From Bacteroidaceae bacterium (lineage in GTDB: Bacteria > Bacteroidota > Bacteroidia > Bacteroidales > Bacteroidaceae): DNA of 64,000 bases. Below, in pieces: positions 51,311 through 59,571 of the stretch (within the stretch, counting starts at the first letter, position 1; each line of letters begins with the position of its first letter). The notes below the pieces were generated by a model, which had not been told where the DNA came from, did not search any database, and saw only the letters and a list, made by a program, of their open reading frames with translations. The stretch is taken from NCBI GenBank assembly GCA_017427065.1, contig JAFRTL010000016.1, positions 248,001 to 312,000 on the forward strand, read 5' to 3'. A program made the translations under genes and the position numbers.

Positions 51311-52093
51311 TTAGGGTGAGGTCTGCCTTTGCCTTACAGCCTCGAACAGCAGGATGGCTGCACTGACGGAGACATTCAGAGAATCCAATCTGCCAAGCAT
51401 CGGGATGCGGATATGGGCATCTGCAGCCTTACGCCATTGATTCGTGAGTCCAGTGCTTTCTGTGCCCATCACAATAGCTGTGCCACTACGCATGTCTGTA
51501 TCATAATAGAGGTGTGAATCTTGCAATTGAGCCGTGAGGATCTTTATGCCTCTTCCTTTCAGGAAACGGATGCAGTCCTCAGAGGTACAAGTCACACAAG
51601 GCACGGTAAAGATAGCTCCGATGCTACTGCGTATCAGATTCGGATTATAGAGGTCTGTGAGAGGATCGCACACGATGACCGCATCTGCATGAGCCGCATC
51701 TGCACTGCGAAGGATAGCCCCTAAGTTGCCAGGTTTCTCCACACTTTCCAAGACGATGATAAGGGGAGTTTTACCAAGCTTGAGTGTCTCCAAGGCATGG
51801 GAACGTGCTTTCACTACAGCAATAATGCCTTCTGTACCTCCACGATAGGCCATCTTCTCATACACTTCGGGAGTCACCTCATAGCAAGGTGCCTCAGTGT
51901 GGAATGATTTAGTGCCCAAGAGGGTAGGGCATACGAAGACGCTGTCGAGCTGATAGCCTGCTTCCAGGCAATGCTCCACTTCGCGCAGTCCTTCCACTAC
52001 AAACAGTCCCAGCTTCCGTCTTTCAGACGATTTCTGCTGCAAGGCTACCACTGCTTTTACCTTCGGATTCTGTAAACTCGTGATGCTGTCCAT
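51311..52093 (-). CDS. SpoU/TrmH-family RNA 2'-O-methyltransferase
   Basis: A 260-residue enzyme with an N-terminal RNA-substrate domain (LQNPKVKAVVALQQKSSERR) and the SPOUT knotted domain: LESVEKPGNLGAILRSADA near 117-135 (motif 1), VMGTESTGLTN near 212-222 (motif 2) and IPMLGRLDSLNVSVSAAILLFE near 231-252 (motif 3). It methylates a ribose in rRNA or tRNA; the exact target (for example the RlmB or TrmH site) is not clear from sequence. Confidence 0.92.
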   Translation of the reverse strand: MDSITSLQNPKVKAVVALQQKSSERRKLGLFVVEGLREVEHCLEAGYQLDSVFVCPTLLGTKSFHTEAPCYEVTPEVYEKMAYRGGTEGIIAVVKARSHALETLKLGKTPLIIVLESVEKPGNLGAILRSADAAHADAVIVCDPLTDLYNPNLIRSSIGAIFTVPCVTCTSEDCIRFLKGRGIKILTAQLQDSHLYYDTDMRSGTAIVMGTESTGLTNQWRKAADAHIRIPMLGRLDSLNVSVSAAILLFEAVRQRQTSP

Positions 52094-52113
52094 GGGTTCA
52101 TCTATATTTTTGG

Positions 52114-52121
52114 CAAAGTTA
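52114..52121 (-). promoter_or_regulatory. Putative -7 box of the RNA methyltransferase gene
   Basis: TAACTTTG on the - strand, 20 bases before the ATG. The -33 box is not clear. Confidence 0.45.
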
Positions 52122-52177
52122 GCATATTTTTGCTGTATTATTGGTCCTTAGTCAAATTTTTGCTATTTATCATAAGA

Positions 52178-52205
52178 GAAAGGGTATGCAATCGCATACC
52201 CTTTC
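52178..52205 (-). terminator. Hairpin terminator of the OmpA-family gene
   Basis: GAAAGGGTATGC (52178-52189) pairs perfectly with GCATACCCTTTC (52194-52205), loop of four. It follows the OmpA gene on the - strand; the T-rich tail is weak. Confidence 0.6.
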
Positions 52206-52356
52206 TTCATAGCTACTTTACTACTGTAAAGATATAAAACACACTGAATCTATTGCTTGATAAATTAGCTTCGCTGATTCACTTCTTAATGAATTGGCTT
52301 CGCCCATTTATCGTCGCGCCTCGTCAAAGATTAAAAGCAAGCTTTCATCTTTGATC

Positions 52357-53661
52357 TCACCGCTTGATAAATTCTACACGACGATTCTTGGCGCGACCTT
52401 CGTCAGTGCCATTATCGGCTACAGGTTCATGAGAGCCTTTACCTACAGCACGGAGGTTGAATGGATCTACGCCCATGCCTTCGAGGGCCTTCACCACTGC
52501 CTCTGCACGCTGCTGTGAAAGAGGATCATTGATGGTATCAGAACCCTGATTGTCTGTATGGCCTTGTACTTCGAAGCGAGCAGAAGAGTCTTTCTTCATA
52601 TAGTCTGCCACCTTCTGGATTTCCTCCATTGACTCTGGTTTCAAGGTTGCCTTGCCAGTTTCGAAGAGGATATTGTTGGTGACGAACTTACCTGTTTCTG
52701 CAATGGCTTTCTCTACAGCTGAAGAATAGTCTGTAGCATTGCGCTCATAGAGTTCCACTGCACCCTTGGCCATCACTACGTTAGTGACATAGACACCTTT
52801 ATTGCTGTCTGAACTACCTTCCATATACCAAGAGCGAGGTTGTTTCATATTCGGGATATTCACGATGCGCTCGTAATTGAGGTACATCTTGAAAGCACGC
52901 TTGTTGAATGAGATGGCAATGTGGTTCCAGTCGTTTTTCTTGAAAACCTTGGCAATAGCAGCTGTTCCGGGTTCTCCATCAATTTTATCATCATTGGGAT
53001 TATATGCTCCCCAACCCCAACCAATACCATAATAGCCTCCACTTGGATTGTTGAGCGTATGCGTCTCCACGCTGGTACGGATATCGAAGGCGTTATAGCC
53101 GTCTTCAGCTTTCAAGACAATGTCGAGGGTGGCATCCCAACTGGAGCCTTCCTGGGCGGGTTGTGACAGTACGTCGAATTCGATGGTAAACTCTTCTGGC
53201 AGATAAAACTTTTCTTCCATCAGAGGCTGGATCCTTCCTCCCTCCATCTTGATGGCATTTACGCCCTTGATATTCACTACTTCCACTTCGGAGCCACTGA
53301 GGAGGTCCCATTTGGAAGGGAACTCGCCTAATTGCTCACCTTTCAGTTCGTCATTGAAGAATACTGTGCCGCCACGCTTGAAGTCGCTCTTGGCTTGGAT
53401 TTCAGCAAAGTCCACAGGCTCATCACTTGCTACTGCCTCTGCCTCTTCTGCATCATTAGCGTTGTTATTCTTATTAGATTTCTTGTTGCCAAGGGCATCA
53501 TCCATTTCATCGCTGACGGTATCTTCAGCTTTATTCAGCACCTTATTCTCAACGGTGTTCTTAACGCGCTCACCCAGTTTTTTCAGCAACTGTGCATTAG
53601 CATCTGTAGAATAGCTCAGTGCTACTGCCAGCACTGCCAGCATCATTATCAGCTTCTTCAT
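52357..53661 (-). CDS. OmpA-family outer-membrane protein with N-terminal LamG-like domain
   Basis: A 434-residue exported protein: signal peptide (to about residue 22, ANA-Q), a helical, Lys/Asn/Glu-rich linker (about 25-85), a beta-sandwich domain of laminin-G/concanavalin-like type (about 90-300) and a C-terminal OmpA peptidoglycan-binding domain (about 325-434, with FEVQGHTDNQGS and LSQQRAEAVVKAL and the RVEF end). It would anchor the outer membrane to peptidoglycan. The upstream region has an unusual repeat array. Confidence 0.87.
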   Translation of the reverse strand: MKKLIMMLAVLAVALSYSTDANAQLLKKLGERVKNTVENKVLNKAEDTVSDEMDDALGNKKSNKNNNANDAEEAEAVASDEPVDFAEIQAKSDFKRGGTVFFNDELKGEQLGEFPSKWDLLSGSEVEVVNIKGVNAIKMEGGRIQPLMEEKFYLPEEFTIEFDVLSQPAQEGSSWDATLDIVLKAEDGYNAFDIRTSVETHTLNNPSGGYYGIGWGWGAYNPNDDKIDGEPGTAAIAKVFKKNDWNHIAISFNKRAFKMYLNYERIVNIPNMKQPRSWYMEGSSDSNKGVYVTNVVMAKGAVELYERNATDYSSAVEKAIAETGKFVTNNILFETGKATLKPESMEEIQKVADYMKKDSSARFEVQGHTDNQGSDTINDPLSQQRAEAVVKALEGMGVDPFNLRAVGKGSHEPVADNGTDEGRAKNRRVEFIKR

Positions 53662-53710
53662 AATCGTTACAATTTAATGCATTAATAATATTTTCCTCAC
53701 TCACTCTTTT

Positions 53711-53819
53711 TTGTTCGTACACACAGAAAAAATTGTTCGTACACACAGGAACAAGTTTTTCCTAACGTTGTATTTTTATGTCCACAACTATGGACATTTA
53801 TGTCCACAGGCATGGACAT
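53711..53819. promoter_or_regulatory. 22-base-phased repeat array upstream of the OmpA gene
   Basis: TTGTTCGTACACACAG occurs at 53711-53726 and 53733-53748, 22 bases apart. Then ATGTCCA...TGGACAT dyads occur at 53778-53797 and 53800-53819, also 22 bases apart. Two helical turns of spacing suggests operator sites for a dimeric regulator; no factor is known. Confidence 0.6.
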
Positions 53820-53890
53820 AAATGTTCAGCGTGAGAGCATTCTGACAAATCCCCCTTGTGGTTTTCAGAACCACATGATACGCCATTTCT

Positions 53891-54096
53891 CCTTCACCTT
53901 TCACAAAGCGTCTGTTAGTGATTGATTGTCATAATCTAACTCGTGTGAAAGATAAGTCTCCGTCTTTCACGACCTTTCACCACCCTTCACCATGAAAGGA
54001 GATGCGTGAAAGATGGTGAAGGATCGACTCCTTTCTTTCACACATGTAACATACTGTTTGTTAGAACGTTATGGCCTCCGTGTGAAAGGTGAAAGG
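53891..54096. repeat. CTTTCAC / GTGAAAG heptamer array
   Basis: About eleven copies in both directions. CTTTCAC-type units at 53964, 53974 and 53984 and GTGAA(A/G)G units at 54006 and 54016 are spaced by ten bases. CCTTCACCAT (53984-53993) and ATGGTGAAGG (54013-54022) form a perfect inverted pair. Confidence 0.78.
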
Positions 54097-54257
54097 AAAA
54101 GACATTTCTGCGTTTTCATAGAGCCATATATCTCCATGCAAATGTAAAGACTATTTATCAGATATAATACCCCCCAATTGGGGGATTTTGGTGTATGATT
54201 CATGAGAAACAGCGCAGATTTATTGGCTGTATGGCAAATAATTGGTAATTTGGCTGC

Positions 54258-56186
54258 ATGAAACATAGGATAGCCTTGAATCTGATAGCACTTTGGCTGC
54301 TGATAAGCATTGGCAGCCAAGGAGTGATGGCGCAGTACAGTGATCATAGGAACCGTAAAGTGGATTCTCTGGAGGTGGTGCTTGCCAGTCCTAATCCACC
54401 TAAGGGAGAGCAATTGCTGCGTGCCTATCAGGATCTGATGTGGGGCTATGTGAACATAGAGGGGAAGGTGGCAGAGGACTATGCGCGTAAGGCTCTGGCA
54501 CTGAGTTATGAACTCAACGCACTGAATGCCCGTGCAGATGCCTTGCGCATGATAGGTATGCTGGCATACGGACGTGGCGACTATGAGATGAGTTTGGACT
54601 TCTATAATCATGCTTTGGCAGTTACAGACAGCATGGCTGCCAGTAAGCGCTATATCGAAAAAGATGTGGACGACAATTACAGCGTGATCTATGGTTCCAT
54701 AGGCAATCTTTATAATATTCAAGACCAGAACCTACTTGCCATAGAATACTACCAAAAGGCGCTCCCCATCTTTGAGAAATATGGTTGGCTAGAAAGTCAG
54801 ACCATCCTCTACCACAATGTGGGTGAACTCTACTACACCATGGGCAACAGGGATGAAGCAGAGCGCAACTACCTGCTTGCCATAGAGTGTGGACGGAAGA
54901 GTGGAGATTCGCTGATGGTGGCTCTTCCTCAGCGTGGTTTGACAAAGATATATTTGGAGAAGGGCGACTATGATAAAGCCCTTCAGACAGGCATGGAGAG
55001 TTATGCCTACTATCAGCCAAACCAGAAGGAGGAACCAGGCGACTATTTGGAGCTACTTTCGACTTTGGCACAGATACATCTGATGGAAGGCCACAAGGAC
55101 ATCGCTAAAGCAGAGGCATACGCAGAGGAATCATACCGCTTGATGCGCAGCGATGAGGATATGATGGCCAGTTTCAAGAGCAATGCGCTGAGTGCCATGT
55201 ATCTGGTAGCGATGGAGAAAGGACAGTGGCAGCGTGCCTACGATTTGGCACGTGAGAGCGTGGAAGCTGACCCTAACGATACGTATGACGATATAAATGA
55301 CTATGAGAATCTGGCACACATCTGCATTCAATTGGGGCGTAAGGATGAGGCTGACTTATATATAAATAAGGTGCACGATCTGACCAAGGAATATGCTAAC
55401 ACACAGTATCAAAGTGCTCTCTCACAGATGCAGGTAATCTATGAAACAGAACAGAAACAATCTCAGATAGAGGAACTGCAACGTGAGCGTACGTGGATGC
55501 ATTGGTTGACGTGGATCAGTGTGATAGCCTTGTTGCTACTTGTAGGACTGCTCATCTTCTTAGTCTTTTGGTTGAGGGAAAAACGTCGTCATGCAGAAGC
55601 TATAGCTAAGATAGATGGAGAGACTTCAGAACGGGTACGCATTGCACGCGACCTGCACGATCGTATGGGGGCATTGCTTACAGGAATTAAGTTGAACATG
55701 CAGCTTTTCACGCAACAGCCTGATAATATACAAGCCCGTGAGAATGCTTTGAACCTGACGGATGAAGCTGTGCATGAGATGCGGGGCATCGTGCACCATC
55801 TGATGCCAGAATCACTTCGTCGTTTTGGCTTGCGTACTGCCATTGAGAGTTTCTGTGATACTATGCCGTTGGCTCATTTCATGTTTCAAGGAGAAGACAG
55901 GCGATTGGATAAGCATTCAGAAGAAGCCATCTATTACATCGCTCATGAGTTGGTAAACAATGCTGCCAAGAATGCCCATGCTACCCGCATCGATGTGCGT
56001 CTTCACCAGAATGCGGATCATACAATTTTGGAAGTGAAAGATAACGGTAGTGGTATCAATCCACATGACTCTGGTTTTGGGATGGACAGCATCGCCTCGC
56101 GTGTCAAGGCACTAGGCGGTAAGTTGGAACTGAAATCGAATAGTGGCCGAGGTTCAGACTTCATCATAGAGGTACCTTTACGTTAA
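54258..56186 (+). CDS. TPR-domain sensor histidine kinase (NarX/LiaS type)
   Basis: A 642-residue kinase: signal peptide (to about residue 25), six or so TPR units (about 40-390) in the periplasm, one membrane helix (about 413-435), then the HisKA_3 dimerization domain with H467 in ARDLHDRMG and a HATPase domain with LVNNAAKNAHAT and the G boxes DNGSGI and GFGMDSI. Such TPR kinases sense unknown envelope signals in Bacteroidetes. A LuxR-type regulator follows 20 bases downstream. Confidence 0.92.
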   Translation: MKHRIALNLIALWLLISIGSQGVMAQYSDHRNRKVDSLEVVLASPNPPKGEQLLRAYQDLMWGYVNIEGKVAEDYARKALALSYELNALNARADALRMIGMLAYGRGDYEMSLDFYNHALAVTDSMAASKRYIEKDVDDNYSVIYGSIGNLYNIQDQNLLAIEYYQKALPIFEKYGWLESQTILYHNVGELYYTMGNRDEAERNYLLAIECGRKSGDSLMVALPQRGLTKIYLEKGDYDKALQTGMESYAYYQPNQKEEPGDYLELLSTLAQIHLMEGHKDIAKAEAYAEESYRLMRSDEDMMASFKSNALSAMYLVAMEKGQWQRAYDLARESVEADPNDTYDDINDYENLAHICIQLGRKDEADLYINKVHDLTKEYANTQYQSALSQMQVIYETEQKQSQIEELQRERTWMHWLTWISVIALLLLVGLLIFLVFWLREKRRHAEAIAKIDGETSERVRIARDLHDRMGALLTGIKLNMQLFTQQPDNIQARENALNLTDEAVHEMRGIVHHLMPESLRRFGLRTAIESFCDTMPLAHFMFQGEDRRLDKHSEEAIYYIAHELVNNAAKNAHATRIDVRLHQNADHTILEVKDNGSGINPHDSGFGMDSIASRVKALGGKLELKSNSGRGSDFIIEVPLR

Positions 56187-56206
56187 ACATTATAATTCAG
56201 AAAAAG

Positions 56207-56830
56207 ATGTATCGGATAATCATCGCAGATGACCATAAGATGGTGGCAGAAGCCATTTCAAGATTGGTTGAAACCATAGAGGTAGAAGGTAGTCGGATAG
56301 GTGAGGTTGTGAGTATTGCCTATACCTTGGAAGAGACACGTAAAGCCTGTGAGGAATTAAAACCAGATATCTTGTTGGTGGATATGGCCATGCCCGATGG
56401 AAACGGTATTGATTTTATTCCAAAGTTACAGGAGCTCTGCCCGACGATGAAAATTGCCGTTCTTACCTATTATTCAGAAGCATCCATTGTCCGCTTGGCT
56501 TTGAACAATGGTGCCCGTGGCTATTTCCTGAAAGCCTGCAATGCCCAGGAGTTGGTTCAGGGATTGAAGAAAGTGGGAGAGGGGGAAGTGTATGTCTGCG
56601 AAGAAGCTATGATGACACTGCGCAAAAAGAACAAAGCCGAGACGCTGACCAACCGTGAGAAAGAAATACTACGCCTTATTGTGGAAGGCTTTTCCACCAA
56701 GGAGATAGCTGTTAAGCTGTATCTTAGCTTTGAGACGGTACATAGTTACATGAAGAACATCCGACAGAAATTGGGCGTGAGCAACACGGCTTCCATCGTA
56801 CGAGAAGCCATTAGGCAGCAGTTGATCTAA
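56207..56830 (+). CDS. NarL/LuxR-family response regulator
   Basis: A 207-residue regulator: receiver domain with D8-D9 and phosphoacceptor D59 in LVDMAMPDG, and a LuxR helix-turn-helix (about 145-207, with LTNREKEILRLI and FSTKEIAVKLYLSFETV). It is the partner of the TPR kinase. A hairpin terminator follows. Confidence 0.93.
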   Translation: MYRIIIADDHKMVAEAISRLVETIEVEGSRIGEVVSIAYTLEETRKACEELKPDILLVDMAMPDGNGIDFIPKLQELCPTMKIAVLTYYSEASIVRLALNNGARGYFLKACNAQELVQGLKKVGEGEVYVCEEAMMTLRKKNKAETLTNREKEILRLIVEGFSTKEIAVKLYLSFETVHSYMKNIRQKLGVSNTASIVREAIRQQLI

Positions 56831-56841
56831 AAAGGAAAAAA

Positions 56842-56868
56842 GGGATATCCATTCGATATCCCCTTTAT
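56842..56868 (+). terminator. Terminator after the TPR kinase/regulator operon
   Basis: GGGATATC (56842-56849), loop CATTC, GATATCCC (56855-56862), followed by a T-rich tract. Confidence 0.75.
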
Positions 56869-56869
56869 T

Positions 56870-57172
56870 TTACTTGATGGTAAAGAGTTTATTAAATCCT
56901 GTCATTTGGAAAACCTTACTGATGTCCTCGTTGATGTTGCTGACGATGACATTGCCTCCTCTAGCTTTAGCACTCTTCAATAGGCTGATAAAAATGCGCA
57001 AGCCAGAACTGCTGATGTATTCTAGGTCGGTGCAATCCAGAATGATTTCATCGCACTCTGCCGTCATCAAAGGTTCTACATCCTTCGTAGTCTGTGCGGC
57101 AGCCGCCGTATCAAGACGTCCCTTAAATACTGCAACCATGCAGCCATTCTCTTCTTTAATCTTTGTTTCCAT
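56870..57172 (-). CDS. STAS-domain anti-sigma-factor antagonist
   Basis: A 100-residue SpoIIAA/RsbV-like protein. FKGRLDTAAA near 16-25 and LEYISSSGLRIF near 50-61 are the STAS motifs; the phospho-acceptor Ser is within 54-56. In partner switching such a protein is phosphorylated by an RsbW-type kinase, and one is encoded two genes upstream (58986-59444). Last gene of a three-gene operon, 18 bases after the SLC13 gene. Confidence 0.9.
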   Translation of the reverse strand: METKIKEENGCMVAVFKGRLDTAAAAQTTKDVEPLMTAECDEIILDCTDLEYISSSGLRIFISLLKSAKARGGNVIVSNINEDISKVFQMTGFNKLFTIK

Positions 57173-57190
57173 CTTATTGAGTTTTAATTA

Positions 57191-58984
57191 TTAATACATA
57201 GGGAAAAACAGGAATATCGCAGCCAGATCTACCAAGAGCAGAATGAGGTGCATCCATATACCCAGTCGCCAGAAGTCCGTAAACTTGAAGCCACCAGGAC
57301 CATAGATCATCATTATGGTGGACGATCCCATCGGTGTGCAATAACTGATGCTTACTGCCGTCATGATAGCAATGACGAAAGGCATGGGATTGCATCCCAG
57401 TGTCAATGCCTGTTGATAGACAATGGGGAAGAATACAGCACCTGCGGCTACATTGCTGAACAATTCACTGGCTAAAGAGGCAATGAGACACATCACACCA
57501 ATGATGATATATGGATTGTTGCCACAAATGTCAAGCACAGCATCTGCAATCACGGCCACAATACCTGTCTTGGTGATGGCAGTACTGAATACCACCAATG
57601 ATCCCAGTATTAGCAAGAAATTCCAGTCGATATATTTTGTAATGTTGCGCATTCTGCAGCATCGGAGTAAGATGGAGGCACCAGCAGCCAACATAGTACA
57701 CGTCAGCAACGGAATGAACTTGAACGATGACATGATAAACATCAGGATCAGAATAGCTGAAGAAACGATTGTACGTTTTCCTATCTCTGGGACAAACTGG
57801 GAGTCGAAGAACGTCAGACTGCGCTTAAAGTTGGTCTCTATATCCCGATCGTTCTTATGTGGACATTCCAACAATAATGTATCACCAGCTTGCAAGATCA
57901 CCTCACGTGGTTGCTCATCCACACGCTTTCCTTGACGTGCTACAGCCACCAGTACCATGTCGTTACGTCTCTCGAAACTGCTGTGGCTCATACATGTGCC
58001 GATCAGGTCGCTTCCGAAGTTGACGTATGCCGTGCGGAGCTTGCGGTTGTTGTCTATTTCATTGATGTTGTATACATGATGATCAGCTGCGACCAATCCG
58101 TGACTTTTCTTCAGTTCCAAGATTTCGTTGATTTGTCCTGAATAGATCAAACGATCACCTCCAAAGATGTATTCATCGTCGGAAACAGGGGAGATGACTT
58201 CCTTGTCGAAACGCACAATTTCAATCAGCGAACCACCATGTACTTCCTTCAATCCTGCTTCACAGACAGTCTGCATCACAGCCTCATTGTCTGTAGGAAC
58301 CAGTAATTCCACGGTATAGTCGCTCGTATCTTCGAAGGAAACTTCAGGAGACTCTCGGTCGGGCATGAAGTGACGCAGTATCGACATGAGGGCGATACCA
58401 GCCAGGGTACAAGCCAGACCAGGAATCAGCGGCGCAAAAAGATTAAGCGGAGTACCCGTTGCTTCTACATACAGACCTGCGATAATCAAGTTGGATGCCT
58501 GTCCCAACAATGTACACATACCTCCGAAAGTGGCAGCGTAGCTCAGTGGGATAAGCAACTTAGAAGGAGAGATCTCAAGTTTTCTAGCCCACATCTTCAC
58601 CATGTCTGTGAACAGGGCCACTGCGTTCTCGCAGCCCATCATGGCACTGAGGGTAGCCACAGGAACCATCAGCTTGACTGTCGCTTGTCTGAAAGAAGTT
58701 GGAGTGCCTAGCAGATGTTTGCTGATCCAGTAGAGTACACCCGTATGCAGTAAGCCTGCCAGAACGATGTAGAACGCTCCGTTCACTAAGATGGCTTCAG
58801 ATCCAAAGGAAGCAAGAACATCTGTTTCAGAAACAACATTCGTCAGCAAGAGAATGGTAACTGCACCAAGATAGGTCACCTCATTGGGTACACGCGTGCG
58901 TACCAAAAGATAAAACATCCCCAGAAGGACAGCCAGTACAATCCAAACTTGAGGTGTCAGACCTAAGATAGTAAGTTCTTCCAT
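57191..58984 (-). CDS. SLC13/DASS-family permease with TrkA-C domains
   Basis: A 597-residue membrane protein. Residues 1-210 and about 400-597 are hydrophobic with the DASS/citrate-transporter pattern (EVTYLGAVTILLLTNVV, SYAATFGGMCTLLGQASN, and SNVAAGAVFFPI); between them are two RCK/TrkA-C domains (about 220-370). Transport of anions such as sulfate, dicarboxylates or phosphate is possible; the substrate is not visible. It lies between an anti-sigma kinase and a STAS protein, one base from the first. Confidence 0.87.
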   Translation of the reverse strand: MEELTILGLTPQVWIVLAVLLGMFYLLVRTRVPNEVTYLGAVTILLLTNVVSETDVLASFGSEAILVNGAFYIVLAGLLHTGVLYWISKHLLGTPTSFRQATVKLMVPVATLSAMMGCENAVALFTDMVKMWARKLEISPSKLLIPLSYAATFGGMCTLLGQASNLIIAGLYVEATGTPLNLFAPLIPGLACTLAGIALMSILRHFMPDRESPEVSFEDTSDYTVELLVPTDNEAVMQTVCEAGLKEVHGGSLIEIVRFDKEVISPVSDDEYIFGGDRLIYSGQINEILELKKSHGLVAADHHVYNINEIDNNRKLRTAYVNFGSDLIGTCMSHSSFERRNDMVLVAVARQGKRVDEQPREVILQAGDTLLLECPHKNDRDIETNFKRSLTFFDSQFVPEIGKRTIVSSAILILMFIMSSFKFIPLLTCTMLAAGASILLRCCRMRNITKYIDWNFLLILGSLVVFSTAITKTGIVAVIADAVLDICGNNPYIIIGVMCLIASLASELFSNVAAGAVFFPIVYQQALTLGCNPMPFVIAIMTAVSISYCTPMGSSTIMMIYGPGGFKFTDFWRLGIWMHLILLLVDLAAIFLFFPMY

Positions 58985-58985
58985 G

Positions 58986-59444
58986 TTATCCCTCTCGCTT
59001 TATATTCTTGTGTAAGGTGAGGACGTTCTTCCCATCCTTGTATTCATAGCTTATATCATCCATGATTTGACGAATCAAGTGAATGCCTAAACCACCTATT
59101 TCTCTATCAACAACCTCCAGACTGATGTCCACATCTTCTTTGGCGGTAGGATCAAAAGGGGTACCTGCATCTGAGATGATAAATCTCAGTTGTTCTTTAT
59201 TAAATAACGCTTCAATAGTGACTGTTCCATAGGTTCCTGCAGGATAGGCATATTGCATAACATTGACAACCGCTTCCTCTAGAGCAAGATTCAGAGGCAT
59301 GGCTTCTGAAAAGTCTATGCCAGCCTCTTCGGCTACAGCATCGACGAAAGAAGCCAGCTGAGGAATCTGCTGAATGTCATTGTCGAGTGTCAGAATACGT
59401 TTTTGGTATTCTTCCTGGGGTACTATTGAATGCACATTATCCAT
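58986..59444 (-). CDS. RsbW-like anti-sigma factor/serine kinase
   Basis: A 152-residue GHKL ATPase of the HATPase_c_2 type: LNLALEEAVVNVMQYAYPA near 50-68 is the N box, SDAGTPFDPT near 91-100 the G1 box and GGLGIHLIRQIMD near 117-129 the G2 box. RsbW/SpoIIAB-type proteins bind a sigma factor or another partner and phosphorylate a STAS antagonist. No sigma factor gene or PP2C phosphatase is in the window, so the partner is unknown. First gene of the operon. Confidence 0.88.
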   Translation of the reverse strand: MDNVHSIVPQEEYQKRILTLDNDIQQIPQLASFVDAVAEEAGIDFSEAMPLNLALEEAVVNVMQYAYPAGTYGTVTIEALFNKEQLRFIISDAGTPFDPTAKEDVDISLEVVDREIGGLGIHLIRQIMDDISYEYKDGKNVLTLHKNIKREG

Positions 59445-59475
59445 ACAAAATATACACTAGAATAATTAGTAAAGG

Positions 59476-59483
59476 CAAAGATA
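59476..59483 (-). promoter_or_regulatory. Putative -7 box of the RsbW/SLC13/STAS operon
   Basis: TATCTTTG on the - strand, 31 bases before the ATG; the -33 box is not clear. Confidence 0.5.
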
Positions 59484-59510
59484 ATGCTTTTCCTTAAAAC
59501 GACCATATAA

Positions 59511-59545
59511 AAATAAAAAAAAGGATGCGCCGATTGGCGCATCCT
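59511..59545 (-). terminator. Terminator of the Gfo/Idh/MocA gene
   Basis: AGGATGCGCC (59522-59531) pairs perfectly with GGCGCATCCT (59536-59545), loop of four; on the - strand a T-rich run follows (59511-59521). Confidence 0.88.
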
Positions 59546-59571
59546 CCTTTTGTATGTATTTATTATTTGGA

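Larger units (their letters stand above)
53662..54257. other. 596-base divergent intergenic region with two repeat arrays
   Basis: No gene is visible. It contains a 22-base-phased pair of repeats (53711-53819), a CTTTCAC/GTGAAAG array with 10-base phasing (53891-54096), and a perfect palindrome CCCCCAATTGGGGG at 54171-54184 ahead of the histidine kinase gene. It separates the OmpA gene (-) from the kinase (+). Confidence 0.8.

Noticed and set aside
54069-54722. 217-codon open frame on the - strand over the kinase start
   Set aside because: It is antisense to the signal peptide and TPR region of a well-supported histidine kinase and resembles no protein family; shadow frame.
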